Assembly (NCBI RefSeq): GCF_037095755.1
Contig: NZ_JBAWKJ010000001.1
Coordinates: 186,001 to 250,000, forward strand
Length of the DNA stretch: 64,000 bases
Direction of reading: 5' to 3'
Source of the DNA: Sphingopyxis sp. CCNWLW2
GTDB lineage: Bacteria > Pseudomonadota > Alphaproteobacteria > Sphingomonadales > Sphingomonadaceae
In this document: positions 15,765-25,317 of the stretch, in pieces
Layout: every line of letters begins with the position of its first letter
How positions within the stretch are numbered: the first letter of the stretch is position 1
Notes under the pieces: model-generated
What the model saw: only the letters and a program-made list of their open reading frames with translations
The model's database searches: none
Told to the model about the DNA's origin: nothing
Position numbers and translations under genes: made by a program

Positions 15765-17051
15765 ATGGATCAGATCGTCATTCGCGGCGGCCAGCGACTC
15801 AAGGGCCGTATCCCCATCTCCGGCGCCAAGAATGCGGCGCTCACCTTGCTGCCTTGCGCGCTGCTCACCGACGAGCCGCTGACGCTGCGCAACCTGCCGC
15901 GGCTCGCCGACGTCGACGGCTTCGGGCACTTGCTCAACCAGCTCGGCTGCTCGACGACGATCGAGGGATCGCGCCCCGAGGATTTCGGCCGCGTGATGAC
16001 CGCGCGCACGACGACGCTGACCTCGACGGTCGCGCCCTACGATATCGTGCGCAAGATGCGCGCGTCGATCCTCGTGCTCGGCCCGCTGCTCGCGCGCGCG
16101 GGCGAGGCGACGGTGTCGCTGCCGGGCGGCTGCGCGATCGGCAACCGCCCGATCGACCTCCACCTGAAAGCGCTCGAAGCCTTTGGCGCCGAGATCGAAC
16201 TCGCCTCGGGCTATGTGAAGGCGAGCGCGCCGGGCGGCGGACGTCTGCCGGGCGGCAAATTCACCTTCCCCGTCGTGTCGGTCGGCGCGACCGAAAATGC
16301 GCTGATGGCCGCGGTGCTCGCCAAGGGCACCTGCGTCCTAGAAAACGCCGCGCGCGAGCCCGAGATCGTCGACCTGTGCAACTGCCTCGTCGCGATGGGC
16401 GCGCATATCGATGGCATCGGCACCGAAACGCTGACGATCGAAGGCGTCGACCGTCTCCACGGCGCGACCTATCGCGTCATGGCCGACCGTATCGAGGCGG
16501 GCAGCTATGCCTGCGCCGCGGTGATCACCGAGGGCGATGTCGAACTGGTCGGCGCAAAGGCCGACGAGATGGAAGCGACGCTCGCGGCGCTCCGCCAGGC
16601 GGGCGCGACGGTCGAGGAAACCAAAGGCGGCATCCGCGTCGCCATGTCGGGCCGCGCCGAACCCGTCACGCTGTCGACCGCGCCCTATCCGGGCTTCGCG
16701 ACCGACATGCAGGCGCAGTTCATGGCGATGGCGACGCTCGGCAAGGGCGCCTCGCTATTCACCGAAACGATCTTTGAAAACCGCTATATGCACGTCCCCG
16801 AACTCGCCCGCATGGGCTGCGACATCGACGTGCGCGGCCGCAGCGCCGTGGTGCGCGGGGTCGATCAGCTGGTCGGCGCGCCGGTGATGGCGACCGACCT
16901 GCGCGCCTCGATGAGCCTGATCATCGCCGGTCTCGCTGCGCAGGGCACGACCGAGGTCAACCGCGTCTACCACCTCGACCGCGGTTATGAGCGGCTCGAG
17001 GAGAAATTGCAGGCGGTTGGCGCCGATATCGAGCGGATCAGCGCGGGTTAA
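15765..17051 (+). CDS. murA: UDP-N-acetylglucosamine 1-carboxyvinyltransferase
   Basis: A 428-residue cytosolic enzyme for the first committed step of peptidoglycan synthesis: enolpyruvyl transfer from PEP to UDP-GlcNAc. The N-terminal [19 protein letters not shown] binds substrate (Lys22-Asn23); the loop [16 protein letters not shown] has the catalytic Cys123, so the enzyme should be fosfomycin-sensitive. Length and C-terminal [14 protein letters not shown] are normal. Stand-alone gene followed by a REP element. Confidence 0.97.
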   Translation: MDQIVIRGGQRLKGRIPISGAKNAALTLLPCALLTDEPLTLRNLPRLADVDGFGHLLNQLGCSTTIEGSRPEDFGRVMTARTTTLTSTVAPYDIVRKMRASILVLGPLLARAGEATVSLPGGCAIGNRPIDLHLKALEAFGAEIELASGYVKASAPGGGRLPGGKFTFPVVSVGATENALMAAVLAKGTCVLENAAREPEIVDLCNCLVAMGAHIDGIGTETLTIEGVDRLHGATYRVMADRIEAGSYACAAVITEGDVELVGAKADEMEATLAALRQAGATVEETKGGIRVAMSGRAEPVTLSTAPYPGFATDMQAQFMAMATLGKGASLFTETIFENRYMHVPELARMGCDIDVRGRSAVVRGVDQLVGAPVMATDLRASMSLIIAGLAAQGTTEVNRVYHLDRGYERLEEKLQAVGADIERISAG

Positions 17052-17067
17052 ATTTGATCTAAGAATT

Positions 17068-17153
17068 GTGTGCCCCCGCGAAGGCGGGGGCCCATCTCCG
17101 GTCGGTTCGATCTTGCACCGGCAGGTGATGGGTCCCCGCCTTCGCGGGGACAC
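17068..17153. repeat. REP-like inverted repeat after murA
   Basis: Arms GTGTGCCCCCGCGAAGGCGG... (17068-17096) and its near reverse complement (17127-17153) flank a 30-nt loop. It lies between converging murA and alpha/beta hydrolase genes. Confidence 0.8.
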
Positions 17154-17174
17154 GCTGAGGATTGCAGATTGCGC

Positions 17175-18443
17175 CTAAGGATTAGGCGTCAGGCGCGCGC
17201 CGCGGCCATATGCGCCGCGCACGTCGCGCTTGATCCAGTCGGCGAGCAATTTCAGATAACCGTCGGTGATGCGCGTGATCTGGCGTTCGCCGTTGGCGTC
17301 GGTGGTATATTCCCACATGCCGTGGTCGGTCTGCGGAAAGAGATAGACGTCGACCGGCTTGCCGGCCTTCGCGAGCCCTAGCAGCGCGCCGCGCGTCGTT
17401 TCGATCGGCGCCTCGCGATCTTCGCCCGCGAGCACCCAGAGCAGCGGTGCGCCGAGTTTCTTCAGCGCCGCAAATGCGTCATAATTCCAGATGAGTTCGA
17501 GATTGTCGAAACGCGCGCGCCCGACCCGGCGCAGCTCGTCGTTGGACATCCGCGCGATCGCGCCGCTATGTTCGCCCGCGATCTTCGCCGCCCACGGCTG
17601 GCCCGTCATCTCGGCGCGCACCGCGTCAAGCTCGGTGTAGCCTTCGGCGAAGCCCGACAGCAGCAGCTTGCCCGTCGCGTTCGACAGCCGCCCGACGAGC
17701 GCCTCGGCGTCCCGGCCCAGCCCCGCCGCACGCACTTCCGACACCATCTGCTCGCGGTCTTCCTCGATCGGTGAGGCGACGAGGCCGAAACCGATCGCAA
17801 CGAAATCGGCGTTCGTCCGCGTCGCGGTGAGCGGGGCGACCCAGCCGCCCTGGCTGCCGCCGAAGAAGCCCGCGCGGCCATAACGCCCCGCTGCCATGCC
17901 GCGCGCCTGCCCCAGCGCGTTCGCCGCATCCTCGGCGAGCAGCTCGAAATTCTGCGTATATTCGCCCTCGGACCCGCCGGTGCCGCGCTTGTCGTAGACG
18001 AAGACCGAAATCCCCTGCGCCGCCATCGCATAGCCATAGATGCCGCCGATCGGCGAAGTGCGTTCGGACCCATGCACCATGACGACGAGCGGCCGCCTGG
18101 CGTCGTTACCCGGCGGTTCGATCAGCACACCGGTCATCTTCGTGCCGACGCTGTCGAAGGTCGCGGGGGTTTCGCGAAAGGCGATGGGTGTCCAGCGCTT
18201 GCCACCGATGGCGACGTCGCCATTTCCGCAGGTGAGCGACACGCCGGCATCGGTGGTCGCGCCGCGGCGGCCGTCGCGAAACATATAGCGCAGCCCGGGC
18301 GCCGCCACCGCGGGCGATTTCACCAGCACGACGAAATCGCCGTCGGGGGCTGCATAGGTGCCGGGCGCGCAGGCGGTCTGCGCAAAGGCGGGTGCCGCCG
18401 GAAGGGTCGCGAGAAGAAGAAGCGTGCCGATGAGATGTTTCAT
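17175..18443 (-). CDS. Secreted alpha/beta hydrolase
   Basis: A 422-residue exported hydrolase. Signal peptide MKHLIGTLLLLATLPAAPAFA (1-21). After a 100-residue N-terminal domain with a Cys pair comes the hydrolase core: oxyanion region VVMVHGSERTSP, nucleophile Ser in GFFGGSQGGWVAP, Asp in LAGEDREAP and His in PQTDHGMWEY. DKRGTGGSEGEY is typical of the prolyl-oligopeptidase/dienelactone-like group. The likely role is a periplasmic esterase or peptidase; the substrate is unknown. Confidence 0.88.
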   Translation of the reverse strand: MKHLIGTLLLLATLPAAPAFAQTACAPGTYAAPDGDFVVLVKSPAVAAPGLRYMFRDGRRGATTDAGVSLTCGNGDVAIGGKRWTPIAFRETPATFDSVGTKMTGVLIEPPGNDARRPLVVMVHGSERTSPIGGIYGYAMAAQGISVFVYDKRGTGGSEGEYTQNFELLAEDAANALGQARGMAAGRYGRAGFFGGSQGGWVAPLTATRTNADFVAIGFGLVASPIEEDREQMVSEVRAAGLGRDAEALVGRLSNATGKLLLSGFAEGYTELDAVRAEMTGQPWAAKIAGEHSGAIARMSNDELRRVGRARFDNLELIWNYDAFAALKKLGAPLLWVLAGEDREAPIETTRGALLGLAKAGKPVDVYLFPQTDHGMWEYTTDANGERQITRITDGYLKLLADWIKRDVRGAYGRGARLTPNP

Positions 18444-18478
18444 AGGAGCGTCCTACTGAAACAATACAGCAATGACAA

Positions 18479-19441
18479 CTAGCTCTCGGGCTCGACCGGA
18501 ACCGAAACCATATTGCCGCTGACCGACGGCCGTTCGGGCCGCTTCGCGACCGCAATCACCAGCCCGATCAGCGCGACGACTCCGCCCGCGATCGACAAGG
18601 TTGCCCAGCGATAATCCTCGAACGCCGTCGAAAAGCCCATCGCGATAATCGGAATCAGCACGCTCGACCACGCCGCCTGTCCCGGCCCAACCGCGCGGAT
18701 GATATTGAAATAGAGCGGGAAGGTCACCGCGCTGGCGATCACCCCGAGATAGAGGACGCCGCCGATGTAGGTCGCGGTGGGCTCGATCACCGGCGGGCCG
18801 GTGGTGATCCACGCATAGCTGCCGTCGGCGAGCGCGCCGAAGAGCATTGCCCACGCGATCATCACGACCATCGACTGCGCGCGCGCGATGCGCGTTCCCT
18901 GCATGACGTTGGCGGTCGACGCGCTCATCACCCCGGCGAGGGTCAGCGCGGTGCCAAGCAACACCTCGCCCGCGCCGACCGCGGCAGCACGATATTCGTG
19001 AAGGATCATCAGCCCGACGCCGACGATCGCAATCCCCGCCCCCGCGAGAAAGCGCCCCTCGAGCGGCGTTTTTAGGAACGCGCGGCCGAGCAGCGTATTC
19101 GGCACGATCAGCAGCGCGAACAGCACCGCGACAAGGCCCGAGGTGATGTGCTGCTCGGCGCGGTAGACGAAGTTGAAGTTGAAGGCGAACTGCGCGATGC
19201 CGAGCACCACCGCAAAGAGCATCGCGCGCGGCGCGAGCAGAAGCGCCTCGCGGCGGATCGCGGCAAAGGCGAACATCGCGATCGCCGCGACCGCAAAGCG
19301 ATAGGTCACCGACCAGCTGGGCGGAACCACGCCGAGTTGCCCGGTGATGACGATCCAGGTCGATCCCCAGATCAAAGTCACCAGCATGAAAGGCAGCAGG
19401 ACGCGAGGGCTGAGCAGCGTCGGTGGCTGCTCGCTACTCAC
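18479..19441 (-). CDS. EamA/DMT family transporter
   Basis: A 320-residue, ten-helix inner-membrane exporter; LVTLIWGSTWIVITGQLG is the first helix with the conserved W-G-S/T-x-x. The start is the GTG at 19441, which overlaps the stop of the threonine aldolase as GTGA; upstream in-frame codons lie inside the aldolase gene and encode only Arg/Gly-rich shadow sequence. Coupling to ltaE suggests export of an amino acid linked to threonine/glycine metabolism (inferred). Confidence 0.85.
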   Translation of the reverse strand: MSSEQPPTLLSPRVLLPFMLVTLIWGSTWIVITGQLGVVPPSWSVTYRFAVAAIAMFAFAAIRREALLLAPRAMLFAVVLGIAQFAFNFNFVYRAEQHITSGLVAVLFALLIVPNTLLGRAFLKTPLEGRFLAGAGIAIVGVGLMILHEYRAAAVGAGEVLLGTALTLAGVMSASTANVMQGTRIARAQSMVVMIAWAMLFGALADGSYAWITTGPPVIEPTATYIGGVLYLGVIASAVTFPLYFNIIRAVGPGQAAWSSVLIPIIAMGFSTAFEDYRWATLSIAGGVVALIGLVIAVAKRPERPSVSGNMVSVPVEPES

Positions 19442-20445
19442 AGCGAGCCGATCGCGGCCGCCAGCGGCGCGACTGCCTCGGCGTCCTGATCCCAGCTGAC
19501 GACGAGGCGCGCCGCGCCTTCGCCCCAGTCGTAGAAATCGAACCCGGCGCCGCGCAGCTTCGCGGCTTCCTCGGCGGTCAGGCGCACGAACAGCTCGTTC
19601 GCCTCGACCGGGTGCATCAAGCGCCCGCCGCACGCCGCCGCGAGCTTCGCCGCGCCCGCGTTCGCGGCGCGTGCATTGGCGAGCCACAGGTCATCGCTCA
19701 GCATCGCGCGGATCTGCGCCGCGACGAATCGCCCCTTGCTGAGCAAATGGCCGCCGCGCTTCTTGAGTTCGCGCACCCCGGCCCCGCCGCTGCCGCCGAA
19801 AAAGACGATCGCCTCGGCCATCATCGCACCATTTTTGGTGAAACCGAACGACAGCGCATCGACCCCGGCGCGCCACGTCACATCGGCAGGCGCACAGCCG
19901 AGGAAAGCGACGGCGTTGGCAAAACGCGCGCCATCCATATGGAGCTTCATGCCCGCGCCCTTCGCGATCTCGCTGATCTCGCCGATTTCCTCTGGGCGCC
20001 AGGCGAGGCCATATTCGGTGGCATTGGTGATACTGACCGCGGCCGGCTGGACCTGATGCACGTCGCGCCGGATGCCGGCGATGCGCGTCCTCAGCGCTTC
20101 GGTCTCGATCTTCGCGCCGCGCCCGGGCAGCGGCATCAGCTTGGCACCGCCCGAATAAAAGGTCGGCGCCCCGCATTCGTCGACCTCGATATGCGCTTCC
20201 TCGTAACAGAGGATTCCCTGCCATGGCCGCACGAAATGGCCAAGGATGATGCTGTTCGCCGCCGTGCCCGTCGCGATCCAGACAACCTCACAATCCGTTT
20301 CGAAAAGTTCCGAAAACGTTGCATCGAGCGATTGGCTGAGCGCATCGCCGTCATAGGCCGTATCGACCTGGTTGGCCGCCACCAGCGCGTCCATTACCGC
20401 GGGATGGACCGTCGCGGCATTGTCGGAGAAAAATCGGGTCGCCAT
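19438..20445 (-). CDS. ltaE: Low-specificity L-threonine aldolase
   Basis: A 335-residue fold-type I PLP enzyme that cleaves L-threonine or allo-threonine to glycine and acetaldehyde. The N-terminal FFSDNAATVHPAVMDAL, HMDGARFANA and PLP lysine K204 in LSFGFTKNGAM are diagnostic. Normal length. The next gene down, an EamA exporter, starts within its stop codon. The 112-nt gap to argG holds no other feature I can support. Confidence 0.92.
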   Translation of the reverse strand: MATRFFSDNAATVHPAVMDALVAANQVDTAYDGDALSQSLDATFSELFETDCEVVWIATGTAANSIILGHFVRPWQGILCYEEAHIEVDECGAPTFYSGGAKLMPLPGRGAKIETEALRTRIAGIRRDVHQVQPAAVSITNATEYGLAWRPEEIGEISEIAKGAGMKLHMDGARFANAVAFLGCAPADVTWRAGVDALSFGFTKNGAMMAEAIVFFGGSGGAGVRELKKRGGHLLSKGRFVAAQIRAMLSDDLWLANARAANAGAAKLAAACGGRLMHPVEANELFVRLTAEEAAKLRGAGFDFYDWGEGAARLVVSWDQDAEAVAPLAAAIGSL

Positions 20446-20557
20446 TACGAATTGAACCCGGACGCTGGTCGCTGCACCATGCTACTCCCCCAATAAAATT
20501 GGCTTTCCCTGTGGACAGATCGGGACGAAAATTGCTTGCTCTCCGAGGCTGGCCGTC

Positions 20558-21775
20558 TCAGTGGTCGCGCTTGGCGAGCAGCCTGAGGCGCAGCGCATTC
20601 AACTTGATGAAGCCCGCCGCATCCTTCTGGTCATAGGCGCCGGCATCGTCCTCGAAGGTCACATGGCGTTCGCTGTAGAGGCTGAACGGCGACTTGCGGC
20701 CGACGACGCTGGCGTTGCCCTTGTAGAGCTTGAGACGGACGGTGCCGGTGACGGTCGCCTGGCTGTGGTCGATCGCCGCCTGCAGCATCTCGCGCTCGGG
20801 CGCGAACCAAAAGCCGTTGTAGATGAGCTCGGCATATTTCGGCATCAGCTCGTCCTTGAGGTGCGCCGCGCCGCGGTCGAGCGTGATGCTTTCGATGCCG
20901 CGGTGCGCACGCGCATAGATTTCGCCGCCCGGCGTCTCGTACATGCCGCGCGACTTCATGCCGACGAAGCGGTTCTCGACGAGGTCGAGGCGGCCGATGC
21001 CATGCTTGCGGCCGAGGTCGTTCAATGCCGCGAGCAAGGTCGCGGGCGACATCGCCTGCCCGTTCAGCGCGACGCCGTCGCCGCGCTCGAAATCGATCGT
21101 GATATATTCGGGAGTGTCGGGCGCATCCTCGGGGTTCACCGTGCGCGAATAGACATAGTCGGGGGTCTCTTCCCACGGATCCTCGAGCACCTTGCCCTCC
21201 GACGAGGTGTGGAGGAGGTTAGCGTCGGTCGAGAACGGGCTTTCGCCGCGCTTGTCCTTCGGCACCGGAATCTGGTTCTTTTCGGCGAAGTCGATCAGCG
21301 CGGTGCGGCTCGTCAGATCCCATTCGCGCCACGGCGCGATCACCTTGATGTCGGGGTTGAGCGCATAGGCCGACAGCTCGAAGCGGACCTGATCATTGCC
21401 CTTGCCCGTCGCACCGTGCGCAACCGCGTCGGCGCCGGTTTCCTTGGCGATCTCGATGAGACGCTTCGAAATCAGCGGGCGCGCGATCGAGGTGCCGAGG
21501 AGGTAATCGCCCTCGTAGCGCGCGTTGGCGCGCATCATCGGGAAGACGAAGTCGCGGACGAATTCTTCGCGCACATCGTCGATATAGATATGCTCGGGCT
21601 TCACGCCCATCAGCTCGGCCTTGGCGCGCGCCGGCTCGATCTCTTCGCCCTGCCCGAGGTCGGCGGTGAAGGTCACGACCTCGCAGCCATAGGTGACCTG
21701 CAGCCACTTCAGGATGACGCTGGTATCGAGGCCGCCCGAATAGGCGAGGACGACGCGCTTGAAGGACTCGGACAT
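20558..21775 (-). CDS. argG: Argininosuccinate synthase
   Basis: A 405-residue cytosolic ligase joining citrulline and aspartate with ATP in arginine synthesis. The N-terminal [17 protein letters not shown] is the PP-loop ATP pyrophosphatase motif (8-24); [14 protein letters not shown] and the Ser/Asp-rich EGKVLEDPW loops are conserved. Full length. Monocistronic, with a REP-like element upstream. Confidence 0.97.
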   Translation of the reverse strand: MSESFKRVVLAYSGGLDTSVILKWLQVTYGCEVVTFTADLGQGEEIEPARAKAELMGVKPEHIYIDDVREEFVRDFVFPMMRANARYEGDYLLGTSIARPLISKRLIEIAKETGADAVAHGATGKGNDQVRFELSAYALNPDIKVIAPWREWDLTSRTALIDFAEKNQIPVPKDKRGESPFSTDANLLHTSSEGKVLEDPWEETPDYVYSRTVNPEDAPDTPEYITIDFERGDGVALNGQAMSPATLLAALNDLGRKHGIGRLDLVENRFVGMKSRGMYETPGGEIYARAHRGIESITLDRGAAHLKDELMPKYAELIYNGFWFAPEREMLQAAIDHSQATVTGTVRLKLYKGNASVVGRKSPFSLYSERHVTFEDDAGAYDQKDAAGFIKLNALRLRLLAKRDH

Positions 21776-21859
21776 GATGGCACCTTTGGCGAGGGAAAGA
21801 CGCGGGCGCGGCTAGCAGTCCTGCCATGATCACGCAATGTATGTTGTCCAACACGCATT

Positions 21860-21964
21860 GTGCCCCTGCGCAGGCAGGGGCCCATCACCGAAGCTATCGG
21901 CCGACATCACCGCCGATCCGAGGCCCCACCGATAGGAGACGGGCCCCTGCCTACACGGGGGCAC
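21860..21964. repeat. REP-like inverted repeat upstream of argG
   Basis: GTGCCCCTGCGCAGGCAGGG... (21860-21883) and the opposing arm at 21941-21964 (GGGCCCCTGCCTACACGGGG, then GCAC) enclose a 57-nt loop. It lies between argG (start side) and the end of the next minus-strand gene. Arms differ from the other copies (GCAGGC in place of GAAGGC). Confidence 0.75.
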
Positions 21965-21970
21965 GGCGAC

Positions 21971-22522
21971 CTAGGAAATCCGCGTCCAGTCCATGAACCA
22001 GTTGTCGTCCCACGTCTTGCCGCCGTCGCGCGAAGTGCCCTGGAACCAGCGACAGCTTTTCGGCGTGATCCGGTCCCACACGCCGCGATAGAGTTCGGCC
22101 CCCTTTTCGCCCTCGCTTTCGGACAGGAAGGTTCCGACGCCCTCCTCGAATACGCCGAGCTCGCCCGGCACCGCGACGACGCCCGACTTGGCGTTGACGA
22201 AATGATCGGACCAGATCTTCTTTTCGACGTCGAGCAGGCGGAGCCCCATGCCCGAAAAGCCGCGCGCCGGGATGCGCAGTTCCTCGATGCTCGCGATGCC
22301 GCCGAGGATGCCGACGACGGTCGCTTCGGCGGGAAATTCGATCCACTTTTCGCCTTCGCGGAATTTGTTGTGGATGCGCCATTCGCCGGTGAGGAAATCG
22401 AAATCGCCGGGTTTGCCGACGGGCGCGGGGTTGATCGCGGCGGAAACGACGGCGGGGACGATAGTGGACATAAGGGCTCCTGCGGAAAGGGCGATGATGG
22501 TGCGTCGTTCGATGTGGGTCAT
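21971..22522 (-). CDS. Exported DUF1579-like protein
   Basis: 183 residues: a possible signal/anchor (residues 5-28, RRTIIALSAGALMSTIVPAV), then a beta-rich domain opening with GDFDFLTGEWRIHNKFREG. The F-D-F-L-x-G-x-W start is typical of DUF1579-like lipocalin-type folds. Catalytic function unknown. The ATG at 22522 has GGGAGCAAG upstream; a start at 22558 would have none. It is divergent from a WYL regulator, with a perfect dyad between them, so it is likely that regulator's target. Confidence 0.72.
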   Translation of the reverse strand: MTHIERRTIIALSAGALMSTIVPAVVSAAINPAPVGKPGDFDFLTGEWRIHNKFREGEKWIEFPAEATVVGILGGIASIEELRIPARGFSGMGLRLLDVEKKIWSDHFVNAKSGVVAVPGELGVFEEGVGTFLSESEGEKGAELYRGVWDRITPKSCRWFQGTSRDGGKTWDDNWFMDWTRIS

Positions 22523-22564
22523 GGCTTGCTCCCTTCGTGACGCATTTGCCCTACGCACCCTATC

Positions 22565-22581
22565 CTGACATTTTCTGTCAG
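22565..22581. promoter_or_regulatory. Palindromic operator between the WYL regulator and its divergent neighbour
   Basis: CTGACA-TTTTC-TGTCAG, a perfect 6-5-6 inverted repeat in the 82-nt divergent spacer, 23 nt before the regulator start and 42 nt before the other gene. Placement suits binding by the adjacent YafY/WYL protein to control both genes; that link is inference. Confidence 0.65.
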
Positions 22582-22604
22582 TTATTTTCTGCTACAGCGA
22601 AAAA

Positions 22605-23570
22605 ATGCGCGCGAGCCGCCTCCTTTCGATCCTGATGCTGCTGCAATTGCGCGGGCGGCTGACCGCGGCCGATCTCGCCGCCGAGTTCGAAGTGTCCGAA
22701 CGTACGATCTACCGGGATATCGACGCGCTCTCCGCGGCGGGGGTGCCCGTCTATGGCGATCGCGGACCCGGCGGCGGGTTCGAGCTGCTGGGCGGCTATC
22801 GCACGCGCCTCACCGGGCTGTCGGCCGGCGAGGCCGAGGCGATGGCGATGATCGGCCTGCCCGGCCCGGCGGCGGAGCTGGGGATCGGCGCCGCAGCCAG
22901 CGCCGCGCGCAACAAATTGCTCATCGCGCTCCCGGGCGGCGGCGGCGCGCTTGCCGACCGGATGGCGGCGCGGTTCCACCTCGACGCGGTCGACTGGTAT
23001 CGCAGCGGCGAAGCCTTGCCGCACCTTCCCGCGATCGCGCGCGCGGTACTCGACGAGCGGCGTTTGTCGATGCGCTACGAAAGCTGGCAGGGCGTGCGCG
23101 ACTGGACGGTCGATCCGCTCGGCCTCGTGCTGAAAGCCGGCATCTGGTATCTCGCAGCGCGCGGCGGCGGGAAGATCCGCATCTTCCGGATCGCGAATAT
23201 CGAGGACCTGGTGGCGGGCGACACGCCCTTCGAGCGCCCCGCCGATTTCCATCTCGCAAGCTGGTGGCAGGCTGAACAGGCGCGGTTCGAGGCCGAGCTG
23301 TTCGGAACGACCGCGACCCTCCGTGCCTCGCCCGACGGCTGCAAACGGCTCGCCGCGCAGTCGCCGCGCGGCGCCGAAGCGGTCGCGGGTGCGGGTGCGG
23401 GCATACCCGCCGCCGATGGCTGGCGCGAAATGACGATGCAGGTCGAGGACAGCGACCATGGCGCACGCGACATGCTCGCGCTCGGCGCCGAGGTCGAGGT
23501 GGCGGCGCCGGAGAGCTTCCGCCGCCGTATTGCGGCACTCGCCGAACAGATCGCGGCGCGGCACCGCTGA
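22605..23570 (+). CDS. YafY/DeoR-type regulator with WYL domain
   Basis: A 321-residue transcription factor. The N-terminal HTH_11 (1-60) contains LTAADLAAEFEVSERTIYRDIDAL; the WYL domain (about 135-220) has RLSMRYESWQ, DPLGLVLKAGIWYLAA and KIRIFRIANI, followed by a WCX extension to the C-terminus. WYL domains sense nucleotides or nucleic-acid ligands in several systems; here the ligand is unknown. Divergent from a small exported protein, with a palindrome in the spacer. Confidence 0.9.
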   Translation: MRASRLLSILMLLQLRGRLTAADLAAEFEVSERTIYRDIDALSAAGVPVYGDRGPGGGFELLGGYRTRLTGLSAGEAEAMAMIGLPGPAAELGIGAAASAARNKLLIALPGGGGALADRMAARFHLDAVDWYRSGEALPHLPAIARAVLDERRLSMRYESWQGVRDWTVDPLGLVLKAGIWYLAARGGGKIRIFRIANIEDLVAGDTPFERPADFHLASWWQAEQARFEAELFGTTATLRASPDGCKRLAAQSPRGAEAVAGAGAGIPAADGWREMTMQVEDSDHGARDMLALGAEVEVAAPESFRRRIAALAEQIAARHR

Positions 23571-23590
23571 TCGGCGTTTCTGTTAGTGGC

Positions 23591-23998
23591 CTAGCTGCGC
23601 TGCAACGCCAGCGAACCCGCGCCGCGCGCCGCAATGTAAAGCCCGAAGGCGATCAGCATCGCGCTCGGGAAGCTCGCCCGGATCCCTCCCGCAGCATCCA
23701 CCATGACAATCGCGACCAGGAAGTTGAATGCACAGACAAGGCCCGCCCAACGCACAAGAACGCCCGCACAAAATGCCACGCCGCAAAGAAATTGGGCCCA
23801 GACCGACAGGGGTGCCATGATTTTCGGGAACATGAACCCGTGCGATTTCAGAAACGCTGCGAACTCCGCCATCCGCGCGGCACTGGAGATATTATCCCAC
23901 GTTCCATAGATCAAAAAAATTCCGACAAGCAGCCGAAAGCCGAGCAAGAATATATTCTCGAACTTGTCCAGTTTCTTCAGATTCGGGAAGCGAGCCAT
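23591..23998 (-). CDS. DoxX family membrane protein
   Basis: A 135-residue protein with four helices: GFRLLVGIFLIYGTWDNI (about 20-37), then segments near 63-83, 85-102 and 108-125. This is the DoxX/DoxD layout. Some DoxX proteins form oxidoreductase complexes with thiosulfate or SseA-type partners, but no partner is nearby. Convergent with the WYL regulator. Confidence 0.8.
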   Translation of the reverse strand: MARFPNLKKLDKFENIFLLGFRLLVGIFLIYGTWDNISSAARMAEFAAFLKSHGFMFPKIMAPLSVWAQFLCGVAFCAGVLVRWAGLVCAFNFLVAIVMVDAAGGIRASFPSAMLIAFGLYIAARGAGSLALQRS

Positions 23999-24187
23999 CC
24001 ACCTTCTCCTGACGAACTTGTGCGATATGGGGTGAAATCAGATGGCGAGCCGCCACGCGCGAACGTGATAACGGTTTTTTGAATCAAGTAAATTGCCGCC
24101 GCAATCCGTATCGCGACAGAGCCCGCACGGTGCCACTGATTGGAATTCCCTGTCCAAACCGCTATTCTCGTGCCGGGGAGAGAGATC

Positions 24188-24625
24188 ATGGGCAAAGCCG
24201 AGATCAAGACCAAAGCCACCGACGTGACCGTCGCCGATTTCATCGCGACCGTCCCCGATACACGGCGCCGCGAGGAGGCCGAGGTGATCGATGCGATGCA
24301 CCGGCGTGTCACGGGGCTCGATCCGAAAATGTGGGGGCCGTCGATCATCGGCTATGGCAGCTATGACTATCTATACGACAGCGGCCGTTCGGGGACGATG
24401 TGCCGCGCCGGCTTCAGCCCGCGCAAGGCGGCGATGACGCTCTATCTGATGGGCCATTATAGCGATCGCCAACCCGAGGCCGACGCGCTGCTCGCCAAGC
24501 TCGGCAAATATAAGAACGGCAAATCGTGTCTTTACGTCAACAAGCTCGCCGACGTCGACCTGGCGGTTCTCGAAAAGCTCGTCGTGCTGAGCTGGGACGT
24601 GATGAACGAAAGATATCCGGATTGA
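24188..24625 (+). CDS. DUF1801 domain protein
   Basis: A 145-residue soluble protein. TVADFIATVPD, then MWGPSIIGYGSYDYLYDSG and CRAGFSPRKAAMTLYLMG match the DUF1801 (YdhG-like) fold, whose G-Y-G and A-x-x-L-Y-L-M-G segments are conserved. Role unknown; members are linked to iron or stress physiology. The ATG at 24188 is chosen for GGGAGAGA upstream; a start at 24140 lacks this. The 189 nt before it, back to doxX, hold no feature I can support. Confidence 0.8.
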   Translation: MGKAEIKTKATDVTVADFIATVPDTRRREEAEVIDAMHRRVTGLDPKMWGPSIIGYGSYDYLYDSGRSGTMCRAGFSPRKAAMTLYLMGHYSDRQPEADALLAKLGKYKNGKSCLYVNKLADVDLAVLEKLVVLSWDVMNERYPD

Positions 24626-24631
24626 CGGCGA

Positions 24632-25258
24632 TCAGGGCAGCACGCCCCGCAAATCCTTGAAGCTGCGAACTGGGCGAGGCCGCTTCTTGTCTCCCCATAT
24701 CGCGACGCTACCGACAAGCAGCAATAGGCTGAAGCCCCCGGTGATGCAGGCAAAGACGATATCACTCGTCCTCGTCGAGCCGTAAATCTTCAGCGAGTCG
24801 TAAGCGGCGTAGCCGATCAGCAGGGCCATCGCGACCATGAACACCGAATATAGGACGGCTTCCCAAACTTGCTGCCCGCGCTCGACCCGGTCGAACCGCC
24901 CGACGCGCTTCATCCCTCGCGCGATTTCGAGGATGAGATCGCGATAGCCGACGTTCCCGAGGGATTTCGGGACCAGCACGAACTTTCGCCCGTCGTCGCA
25001 CCAGATCAGGCAGCGAAAGGAATCGCGCCAGCGGAATTTGCCTTCGTCGAGACTCGCACGGAGTCGACGAATATCGGTGAGCGGAATTTCGGCGCGCCCG
25101 CGCCGCGAACCGGTCAGGACCAGCGCCGGCGAGCCGCCCGCTGCGACTTCCGCGTCGACCCACAAGCCTTTCAGACCTTCGCGGCGCAGCGCCCAACAAT
25201 TCCTGATCCGGTGAACCCCAATCCGGTCACGCCCGGCGCCCATGTCTTCGTCAGCCAT
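24632..25258 (-). CDS. Hypothetical protein with PH-like domain and two TM helices
   Basis: 208 residues. The first 125 look like a compact beta-rich domain (EGLKGLWVDAEV, ALVLTGSRRGRAEIPLTDI, FRCLIWCDDGRKFVLVPKSL), similar in pattern to bacterial PH-like domains. Two helices follow (about 138-157 and 168-189) before a basic tail. No family name can be given with confidence. The start at 25258 is backed by GGAGGGCGGA directly ahead of the ATG. Confidence 0.68.
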   Translation of the reverse strand: MADEDMGAGRDRIGVHRIRNCWALRREGLKGLWVDAEVAAGGSPALVLTGSRRGRAEIPLTDIRRLRASLDEGKFRWRDSFRCLIWCDDGRKFVLVPKSLGNVGYRDLILEIARGMKRVGRFDRVERGQQVWEAVLYSVFMVAMALLIGYAAYDSLKIYGSTRTSDIVFACITGGFSLLLLVGSVAIWGDKKRPRPVRSFKDLRGVLP

Positions 25259-25317
25259 TCCGCCCTCCTTCGGGCCGGTCCCATGGGGGATTATGACGGC
25301 GGCGACTGTGTTTGATG

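Noticed and set aside
18479..19687. 402-codon reading of the EamA gene
   Set aside because: The first 80 codons lie within ltaE in another frame and are Arg/Gly-rich shadow; the GTG at 19441 is in the ltaE stop.
20500..20530. Possible DnaA-like box near argG's 3' end
   Set aside because: Carries a mismatch (CTGTGGACA) and has no partner boxes.
24140..24187. Earlier start for the DUF1801 gene
   Set aside because: No SD; 24188 fits the family and has GGGAGAGA.
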